From assembly GCA_002368805.1 (NCBI GenBank), contig DFFH01000079.1, positions 1 through 10,401 of the forward strand: DNA of 10,401 nt. Direction: 5' to 3'. Under the pieces are notes generated by a model. It was given only the letters and a program-made list of their open reading frames with translations. It was not told the origin of the DNA and made no database searches. Both the position numbers and the translations under genes were made by a program. Positions 5,670-10,401 of this stretch are shown here, in pieces (the first letter of the stretch is position 1; every line of letters begins with the position of its first letter). This DNA comes from Mageeibacillus sp. UBA3781 (GTDB taxonomy: Bacteria > Bacillota > Clostridia > Saccharofermentanales > Saccharofermentanaceae).

Positions 5670-5714
5670 GAATTGAATTGACTTGAACTGATTTGAATTG
5701 AATTGACTTGAATT
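5670..5714 (+). repeat. Pentanucleotide microsatellite in the dus leader
   Basis: Nine consecutive 5-bp units are GAATT or one-base variants (GACTT, GAACT, GATTT). An 18-bp stretch recurs exactly 25 bp apart, at 5670 and 5695. The tract ends ten bases before the GGAGGA ribosome binding site (5725-5730), so gain or loss of units would alter the leader but not the protein. Confidence 0.9.
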
Positions 5715-5742
5715 GGTGCATGTGGGAGGAACCGCGGTTCAC

Positions 5743-6729
5743 ATGAAGATTTATTTCGCGCCGCTCGAAGGCGTCACAACTCACATTTTCCGCAATGCTT
5801 TTGCCGAGATCTACGGCCACGTGGACAAGTACTTCGCGCCGTTCATTTCGCCTGCCGAAAAGTGTCCGCTCACGCCTCGCGAGAGAAAAGATATCGCGCC
5901 CGAAAACAATACAGGGATCAACCTGGTTCCGCAGATCCTGACCTGCCGCTCGGAGCACTTTATTGATGCTGCAAAAGCACTTGCAGGGTTTGGCTATCGC
6001 GAGATCAATCTGAATCTCGGTTGTCCCTCCGGCACCGTCTGCGCGAAAGGAAAAGGCGCGGGGTTTCTGCAGGATAAAGATTCGCTTCAGCGGTTCCTTT
6101 CTGATATCTATTCTTACGCAGAAAAAGATGGCATGAAGATCTCTGTCAAAACTCGACTCGGGTACCATGATCCGGAAGAGTTTTCTTCTCTTATGGAGAT
6201 CTTCAATCTCTTCCCGATCAGCGAACTGATCGTGCATCCCAGGATCCGGACTGACTTCTATAAAGGCGATGTCCGAAAAGAATACTTCGCCTATGCACTG
6301 GAACACAGTAAGTGCCCGCTCGTGTATAACGGGAATATCTTCAGCGTGAAAGACTATGCTGACTTAACCGGAGTGTTTGCCCGCGGAGGCGATCCCATCA
6401 TGATAGGAAGAGGCCTGGTGTCTGATCCGCAGCTGGCGGGCAGACTTAAGAGCGCAGGTGCAGCCGCGGGCGCAGGCAGGCATGATGATGCAGCGGAAAC
6501 AGACTACGCAAAATTCCGAAGATTTCACGACACGCTTTATCACGAGTACCGGAAAGTGCTGTCGCCGGACATCAACGTCCTCCACAAGATGCGCGAACTG
6601 TGGACATACTGGCAAGTGCTTTTCGATGGGAAAGAGCGCGAGATCAAGCGCCTCATGAAAGCGAAGAAATACGAAGACTACGAAGCCATCGTGTACCCAT
6701 TACTTCAAGCCGAAGAAAGATCAACATAA
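5743..6729 (+). CDS. dus: tRNA-dihydrouridine synthase
   Basis: This 328-residue flavoenzyme reduces uridines in tRNA loops to dihydrouridine using FMN and NADPH. It opens MKIYFAPLEGVT, typical of the start of the TIM barrel. The family signature INLNLGCPSGTV lies at about 88-99 with the expected active-site Cys94, followed by GAGFL. Conserved SVKTRLG (134-140), VHPRIR (164-169), YNGNI (195-199) and IGRGL (221-225) mark FMN- and substrate-binding loops. The DusB/NifR3 group is a reasonable guess but the subtype is not certain. I chose the ATG at 5743; GGAGGA (5725-5730) lies 12 bases upstream, slightly far, and a TTG at 5713 would add ten unlikely residues. An Ala/Gly-rich insert (about 238-252) follows the barrel. 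Two dispersed-motif copies lie inside. It is transcribed against pflB and pflA, whose usual adjacency it breaks. Confidence 0.93.
   Translation: MKIYFAPLEGVTTHIFRNAFAEIYGHVDKYFAPFISPAEKCPLTPRERKDIAPENNTGINLVPQILTCRSEHFIDAAKALAGFGYREINLNLGCPSGTVCAKGKGAGFLQDKDSLQRFLSDIYSYAEKDGMKISVKTRLGYHDPEEFSSLMEIFNLFPISELIVHPRIRTDFYKGDVRKEYFAYALEHSKCPLVYNGNIFSVKDYADLTGVFARGGDPIMIGRGLVSDPQLAGRLKSAGAAAGAGRHDDAAETDYAKFRRFHDTLYHEYRKVLSPDINVLHKMRELWTYWQVLFDGKEREIKRLMKAKKYEDYEAIVYPLLQAEERST
5966..5986 (-). repeat. Dispersed motif, copy 5 (inside dus)
   Basis: On the minus strand AAGTGCTTTTGCAG matches the core exactly. CTGCAA (5969-5974) and TTGCAG (5981-5986) form an inverted repeat around it. It encodes AAKALAG in the dus frame. 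Confidence 0.6.
6614..6630 (+). repeat. Dispersed motif, copy 6 (inside dus)
   Basis: AAGTGCTTTTCGATGGG, with the flanking GGC also seen in copies 1 and 11. Only the first 11 bases fit the consensus. It encodes VLFDG in the dus frame. Confidence 0.5.
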
Positions 6730-6745
6730 ATCATGTGATCGTCCT

Positions 6746-6895
6746 TTCACTCGAAGGATCTGATCAATCAAACAAAAAAGGTTCTGGAGAAGACTTCGAA
6801 GTGCCTCCACAGGAGCTATGCTCCGAGGACAGCACGAGAAACTTATCCAAAACCTTTTCTATTTTTATGTGATCGTGATCAGAACTTCGAGTGAA
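6746..6895. repeat. Inverted repeat that copies the pflB 3' end
   Basis: The last codons and stop of pflB (right arm, 6876-6895) recur inverted at 6746-6766: both contain TTCACTCGAAG, then three or four variable bases, then TGATCA. The arms flank the shared dus/pflB terminator. The left arm is outside any gene, directly after dus. Confidence 0.7.
6774..6866. terminator. Bidirectional terminator shared by dus and pflB
   Basis: AAAAGGTTCTGGA (6776-6788) pairs with TCCAAAACCTTTT (6846-6858) with one mismatch. The enclosed region holds a second hairpin, GGAGC-TAT-GCTCC (6812-6824), extended by CCTC/GAGG. On the minus strand the stem ends in CCTTTTTTGTTTG, a strong U-tract after pflB; on the plus strand it ends in CCTTTTCTATTTTT after dus. 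The size and branching are unusual for a plain terminator, so a small stable RNA is a lesser alternative. Confidence 0.7.
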
Positions 6896-9089
6896 CTGTA
6901 CGACGAACCACTTCCAGCTGCTGCTCGTGGGTGAGCGTCGTGAAGTTGACTGCGTAGCCGGAGACACGGATCGTCAGCTGCGGGTACTTTTCCGGATGAT
7001 CCATCGCATCGAGCAAGGTCTTTCTCAAGATAACATTGACGTTGATGTGATGACCGCCGTCGGTGAAATAACCGTCGAGCAGATTGCACAGATTCTCCTT
7101 CTGCTCTTCCTCCGACTTACCGAGCGTGGTCGGCAGGATCGAGAATGTGTAGGAGATGCCGTCCTCGCTGTAATCGTACTGCAGGTTCGCGACGGATCTC
7201 ATCGAGGCAACGGCTCCGGATCTGTCACGGCCATGCATCGGATTGGCGCCCGGAGCGAACGGCTCGCCGCCCTTTCTTCCGTCCGGTGTGGAGCCGGTCT
7301 TCTTACCATAAACGACATTCGATGTGATCGTCAGGATCGACTGTGTCGGGCGGGCATCGCGGTAGCACTTGTGCTTAGAAAGCTGCTTCATGAACTTTCT
7401 GACAACTTCTGCGGCGATACGGTCAACCTTCGGGTTGTCGTTACCATACTGCGGGTAGTCGCCGGTGATCTCGAAGTCCACTGCCAGACCCAGTTCGTTT
7501 CTGATCGGCTTAACCTTCGCGTACTTGATCGCGGACAGCGAATCGGCGATAACGGAAAGGCCGGAAAGTCCGCAAGCCATCGTGCGGTCGATCTTCTCAT
7601 CGTGCAGCGCCATCTCGAGACGCTCGTAGCAGTACTTATCATGCATGTAGTGGATGACGTTCAATGTATTGATATAAAGCTTACTGAGCCATGCGCAGGT
7701 CTCATCGAAACGCGCCATTACTTCATCGTAGTCGAGGTACTCGGATGTGATCGGATTTCTCACCGGGCCGACCTGATCGCCGGTCTTCTCATCACGTCCG
7801 CCGTTGATCGCGTAGAGCAGGCACTTCGCAAGGTTCGCGCGAGCGCCGAAGAACTGCATCTGTTTACCGACGCGCATCGCGGAAACGCAGCATGCGATCG
7901 CATAATCGTCACCAAACTTTACACGCATTAGCTCGTCGCTCTCATACTGGATGGACGAAGTGTTGATGGAGATCTTCGCACAGTATTTCTTAAAGTTTTC
8001 CGGAAGATTCGGGCTCCAGAGGATCGTCATATTCGGCTCCGGCGCGGATCCGATATTCTCCAGTGTATGGAGAAAACGGTAGCTCATCTTCGTAACCATG
8101 TGTCGTCCGTCGAGGCCGATGCCGCCGATAGACTCGGTGATCCATGTCGGGTCGCCGGAGAAGAGCTCATCGTATGCCGGTGTTCTTAAGAAGCGGACGA
8201 TACGGAGTTTCATGATGAAGTGATCGACGACCTCCTGGATCTCGGACTCCGTCATGGTGCCGTTCTTCAGTTCTTCTTCCGCATAAATATCGAGGAAAGT
8301 GGACACACGTCCGAGGGACATGGCCGCACCGTTCTGTTCTTTTACCACACCGAGATAACCGAAGTACAGCCACTGTACCGCCTCGGTGAAATTTCTTGCT
8401 GCACGGGAGATGTCGAAGCCGTAGCTCTGCGCCATCTTCGTCAGTTCGTAAAGGCTCTTGACCTGCTCGGAGATTTCTTCCCTCTGCTGGATCGTCTCAA
8501 CGTCCATGACATCCGGCAGGATCTGATCCTTCGCCTTTCTCTTCTGGGCGATCAGGAATGCCGTGCCATAGAGCGGGATACGGCGGTAGTCGCCGATGAT
8601 ACGTCCTCTGCCGTAAGCGTCCGGAAGTCCGGTCAGGATACCGCAGTGACGCGCACGCTGCATCTCCGGTGTGTAAGCATCGAAAACGCCGTCGTTATGT
8701 GTTTTTCTATACTGGAATACTTTCTCAACTTCAGGATCCATCTCGCGGCCATAAGCCTCCAGAGATGTTCTGACCATGCGGATACCGCCAAACGGCATGA
8801 TCGCGCGCTTTAAAGGAGCGTCAGTCTGAAGTCCGACGATCCTCTCTTTATCTTTATCGATATAACCGGGTGCGTGGGATGTTATCGTGGAAATGGTATG
8901 TTCATCGACATCCAGGACACCGCCGTTCTCCTTCTCTTTTTTCCGGAGCTCCAGGATCTTATTCCAAAGATCCAGTGTGTCTTGTGTCGGTCCCGCCAGG
9001 AACGACTCGTCCCCGTCGTACGGTGTGTAGTTCTTGTTGATAAAGTCGCGGACACAAATGTCCTCGGACCATTTCCCAGGTACAAACAT
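6879..9089 (-). CDS. pflB: Formate C-acetyltransferase (pyruvate formate-lyase)
   Basis: This glycyl-radical enzyme converts pyruvate and CoA to formate and acetyl-CoA, a central step of anaerobic sugar fermentation. It has 736 residues, slightly shorter than the 759 of E. coli. The catalytic cysteine pair is Cys400-Cys401 in AIACCVSAMRVGKQMQFFG, and the radical glycine is Gly711 in RVSGYAVNF near the C-terminus. GGIRMVRTSLEAYG, RGRIIGDYRRIPLYG and TPDGRKGGEPFAPGANPMHG are also classical. All key residues are present and the frame is intact. GGAGG (9099-9103 on the minus strand) lies nine bases before the ATG. A good promoter at 9381-9409 gives a leader of about 285 bases with three hairpins. 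Its activase gene pflA lies 1.4 kb downstream, beyond the opposing dus. Confidence 0.98.
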   Translation of the reverse strand: MFVPGKWSEDICVRDFINKNYTPYDGDESFLAGPTQDTLDLWNKILELRKKEKENGGVLDVDEHTISTITSHAPGYIDKDKERIVGLQTDAPLKRAIMPFGGIRMVRTSLEAYGREMDPEVEKVFQYRKTHNDGVFDAYTPEMQRARHCGILTGLPDAYGRGRIIGDYRRIPLYGTAFLIAQKRKAKDQILPDVMDVETIQQREEISEQVKSLYELTKMAQSYGFDISRAARNFTEAVQWLYFGYLGVVKEQNGAAMSLGRVSTFLDIYAEEELKNGTMTESEIQEVVDHFIMKLRIVRFLRTPAYDELFSGDPTWITESIGGIGLDGRHMVTKMSYRFLHTLENIGSAPEPNMTILWSPNLPENFKKYCAKISINTSSIQYESDELMRVKFGDDYAIACCVSAMRVGKQMQFFGARANLAKCLLYAINGGRDEKTGDQVGPVRNPITSEYLDYDEVMARFDETCAWLSKLYINTLNVIHYMHDKYCYERLEMALHDEKIDRTMACGLSGLSVIADSLSAIKYAKVKPIRNELGLAVDFEITGDYPQYGNDNPKVDRIAAEVVRKFMKQLSKHKCYRDARPTQSILTITSNVVYGKKTGSTPDGRKGGEPFAPGANPMHGRDRSGAVASMRSVANLQYDYSEDGISYTFSILPTTLGKSEEEQKENLCNLLDGYFTDGGHHINVNVILRKTLLDAMDHPEKYPQLTIRVSGYAVNFTTLTHEQQLEVVRRTVHSKF

Positions 9090-9203
9090 TGCAATAATCC
9101 TCCCTAATGAACCTTTCTGCGGAGCACCCTTAGTCGGGCCCTCTCCCGAATCATTCCTCTAAAAAAGCCTTGCATAAAAACCAAGTTTCCGTCGATTTCT
9201 TTT

Positions 9204-9340
9204 CTTCTCCAAAAGCACTGTTCCTCATTCGTCAGGTGCCACCCTGACATGATCTGCGTTTCCCGGCAGGTGCCACCCCGCCACGCAGGCTGATTCCCAA
9301 GGGACAGGAGCCACCCCGTCCACAGGTGCTTTTGCAAAAG
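9204..9340 (-). repeat. Three-hairpin element in the pflB leader, bounded by inverted dispersed motifs (copies 7 and 8)
   Basis: Three hairpins at 9231-9248, 9265-9282 and 9302-9321 share a six-base loop, read on the minus strand as GTGGCA, GTGGCA and GTGGCT, closed by GG/CC. Their outer stem bases differ but stay paired. Two of the three pairs that break on the plus strand (A opposite C) become G-U wobbles on the minus strand, which favours a minus-strand RNA, the pflB leader. The middle hairpin is extended by CTGCGT/ACGCAG (9254-9259 and 9283-9288). The block is bounded by dispersed-motif copies in opposite orientation (9204-9220 minus, 9324-9340 plus), whose CAAAAGCAC arms can pair to close a four-way junction. 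Confidence 0.65.
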
Positions 9341-9380
9341 AAAATACTCTTTCCGGAGAAATGATTTTCATTACCTCTTC

Positions 9381-9409
9381 ATCATAGCGTAAGCAACTTG
9401 CTATGTCAC
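9381..9409 (-). promoter_or_regulatory. pflB: Promoter of pflB with palindromic spacer
   Basis: On the minus strand GTGACA (9404-9409), a 17-base spacer and TATGAT (9381-9386), each one mismatch from consensus. The spacer contains the palindrome AGCAA-G-TTGCT (9392-9402), a plausible operator between the two boxes. Confidence 0.65.
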
Positions 9410-9418
9410 GAAGTTTTT

Positions 9419-9436
9419 TACAGAAATATTACACAA
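9419..9436 (-). promoter_or_regulatory. Possible Rex-like site upstream of the pflB promoter
   Basis: The minus strand reads TTGTGTAATATTTCTGTA, 14 of 18 matches to the Rex-type palindrome TTGTGAAATATTTCACAA. Rex senses NADH/NAD and controls fermentation genes, including pfl, in several Firmicutes. The right half-site is poor and it lies upstream of the -35, so it may be chance in AT-rich DNA. Confidence 0.25.
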
Positions 9437-9512
9437 AAAACTGGGGCATTTTTGTATAGCGGTTTCACTAGTGCACTAATCGCGCAGGGCGCAGGCGGCC
9501 GAGCCGGGTGGC

Positions 9513-9540
9513 GGGTGCTTTTCCAGCGGAAGCGGAAAGC
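9513..9540 (+). repeat. Dispersed hairpin motif, copy 9
   Basis: GGGTGCTTTTCCAGCGG. GCTTTTCC (9517-9524) can pair with GGAAAGC (9534-9540) with one bulged base. It lies just downstream of the acetyltransferase stop codon, in the gap before the pflB promoter. I see no T-tract that would make it a terminator. Confidence 0.6.
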
Positions 9541-9551
9541 TCTTGCATCGA

Positions 9552-10166
9552 TCATTTATAGTCGCTGACGTCGAATTTCCTGTCCTTGAAGTAGAAGTCG
9601 CGGTCGGCTTCGGTGATTTCGCGGACGACGTGGCAGGGATTGCCGAATGCGAGCATATTGTCCGGGATATCCTTCGTGACGACGGAACCGGCGCCGATAA
9701 CGACGTTGTTTCCGATGGTCACGCCCGGCAGAACGCAGACATTGCCGCCGATCCAGACGTTATCGCCGATGGTGATGTCGATGCCGTACTCATAGCCGGA
9801 GTTGCGGGTCTCCGGGTGGAGAGGGTGCCCGGCGGTGCAGAGCATGACGTTCGGGCCGGCCATGAAGTTGTCGCCGACCTTGACCTTGCCGACATCGAGG
9901 ACGATGAAGTTGTAGTTCGCAAAGAAGTTCGTGCCGACCTCGATGTTGTAGCCGTAGTCGCAGAAAAACGGCGACTCGATGCAGAGGTAGCCTTCCTTCG
10001 TCTTGCCGAGGATCTCGCGGAGAAGTTTCTCGCGTGTTTCCGGCTGGTCCGGTGCGATGTTGTTGTATCTGAAGATCTTGGTCTTATTCGCCATGCGCTC
10101 CTCCGAGAGGCCGTCCAGCCAGGAGCGGTACGGAAGATTGGCGAGCATTCTGTCTTTATGGTTCAT
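9552..10166 (-). CDS. Sugar O-acetyltransferase (maltose/galactoside acetyltransferase family)
   Basis: This 204-residue left-handed beta-helix acyltransferase moves acetyl from acetyl-CoA to a sugar hydroxyl, as in Maa and LacA. Residues 1-55 form the Mac domain (MLANLPYRSWLDGLSEER). From about 60 on, hexapeptide repeats build the helix (NIEVGTNFFANYNFIVLDVGKV, ITIGDNVWIGGNVCVLPGVTIG). His114 in TAGHP is the expected catalytic base, and PETRNSGYEYG the usual loop after it. GNPCHVVREI ends the domain. The start is well supported by AAAGGAGG eight bases upstream of the ATG. It appears to be a single-gene unit and points the same way as pflB, with dispersed-motif hairpins on both sides. Such enzymes are thought to detoxify surplus sugars, but the substrate here is unknown. 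Confidence 0.95.
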   Translation of the reverse strand: MNHKDRMLANLPYRSWLDGLSEERMANKTKIFRYNNIAPDQPETREKLLREILGKTKEGYLCIESPFFCDYGYNIEVGTNFFANYNFIVLDVGKVKVGDNFMAGPNVMLCTAGHPLHPETRNSGYEYGIDITIGDNVWIGGNVCVLPGVTIGNNVVIGAGSVVTKDIPDNMLAFGNPCHVVREITEADRDFYFKDRKFDVSDYK

Positions 10167-10232
10167 ATTATTATCCTCCTTTTTCCTCTGGCGGCGGCAG
10201 GCTTCATCAGCGTACGGCGGAGGTACTGTGCA

Positions 10233-10250
10233 GGTATACTTATGATACCA
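10233..10250 (-). promoter_or_regulatory. Possible extended -10 promoter and palindrome upstream of the acetyltransferase gene
   Basis: The minus strand carries TGGTATCAT (10242-10250), an extended -10 without a good -35. GGTAT (10233-10237) and ATACC (10245-10249) form an inverted repeat over it, as an operator might. Confidence 0.35.
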
Positions 10251-10262
10251 CAGGCGCGGGGC

Positions 10263-10320
10263 GGGTGCTTTTCCAGAAGATTTCCAAAATGGAGGTCGTT
10301 TCTGGAAATCTGGTGGAAAA
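10263..10320 (+). repeat. Dispersed hairpin motif, copy 10 (long form)
   Basis: GGGTGCTTTTCCAGAAG begins the element. The 18-base arm TTTTCCAGAAGATTTCCA (10269-10286) pairs with TGGAAATCTGGTGGAAAA (10303-10320), 16 of 18 positions, around a 16-base loop. Confidence 0.85.
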
Positions 10321-10343
10321 AGTGAGCAAATTGGACGATCGGC

Positions 10344-10401
10344 AAGTGCTTTTCCAGAAGATTTCCATTACAGATGGTTGTTTTGGAAATCTGGTGGAAA
10401 A
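10344..10401 (+). repeat. Dispersed hairpin motif, copy 11 (long form, at window edge)
   Basis: AAGTGCTTTTCCAGAAG. Both 18-base arms (10350-10367 and 10384-10401) are identical to those of copy 10 and the loop is again 16 bases, but loop sequence differs. The two hairpins repeat at 81-bp spacing and the array may continue past the window. Confidence 0.85.

Noticed and set aside
6891..7931. A 346-codon plus-strand frame opposite pflB
   Set aside because: It is a shadow created by codon bias in the antisense of the highly conserved pflB gene.
9231..9321. T-box antiterminator, because GGGTGGCACC resembles the T-box sequence
   Set aside because: The T-box motif continues ACCGCG and occurs once next to a terminator; here the sequence is the loop of three short hairpins without that context.
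9104..9337. A Trp-rich 77-codon minus-strand frame as a leader peptide for pflB
   Set aside because: It starts at a TTG without a ribosome binding site and its residues are dictated by the three hairpin repeats.
9090..9374. ZTP ('pfl motif') riboswitch in the pflB leader
   Set aside because: The name and location invite it, but I see neither the pseudoknot core nor the conserved CCGCC-type 3' segment; the hairpins are a repeated unit instead.
10263..10401. CRISPR array, from two identical repeats at 81-bp spacing
   Set aside because: The repeats are long hairpins with short conserved-length loops, the spacers are not uniform unique spacers, and no cas gene is present.

Overview
The window looks like chromosomal DNA of an anaerobic, fermenting member of the Clostridia (Bacillota), possibly Lachnospiraceae-like. 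The pointers are a SCIFF ranthipeptide precursor, which is nearly restricted to and almost universal in Clostridia, a pyruvate formate-lyase with its activase, strong AGGAGG-type ribosome binding sites, and a membrane GGDEF protein next to an orphan sugar-binding lipoprotein. I see no phage genes, transposase or CRISPR array.

Layout. At the left edge (1-89, minus) is the first part of the SCIFF peptide gene, with a near-consensus promoter. It is divergent from a two-gene plus-strand unit, a sugar-binding lipoprotein (398-1675) and a two-TM PAS-GGDEF protein (1716-3056), separated by 40 bp. A 464-bp gap follows; it holds a 12-bp-period tandem repeat that starts on the GGDEF stop codon, two inverted copies of a dispersed motif, and promoters for a membrane-anchored class-A-like serine hydrolase (3521-4672). 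That gene overlaps, stop to stop, the minus-strand pflA (5502-4669), and its likely terminator lies inside the pflA coding region. A dihydrouridine synthase gene (5743-6729, plus) sits between pflA and pflB (9089-6879, minus) and splits the usual pflB-pflA pair. Upstream of pflB is a long structured leader and a good promoter, then a maltose/galactoside O-acetyltransferase gene (10166-9552, minus).

How the genes relate. PflA and PflB are one enzyme system: the radical-SAM activase installs the glycyl radical on PflB, which splits pyruvate to formate and acetyl-CoA. The binding protein and GGDEF protein are probably co-transcribed and may link extracellular sugar to cyclic-di-GMP, though nothing proves they interact. 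The other genes look like unrelated neighbours.

The most unusual content is non-coding and repetitive. A dispersed motif, consensus AAGTGCTTTTSCAGAAG, occurs 11 times in 10.4 kb, in intergenic DNA and inside three genes. It is often followed by its own reverse complement, so it can form a hairpin. Two long-hairpin copies lie in tandem at the right edge. Two inverted copies bound a block of three hairpins with an identical or near-identical loop (GTGGCA/GTGGCT) and covarying stems in the pflB leader; this could be a structured RNA or a miniature mobile element.
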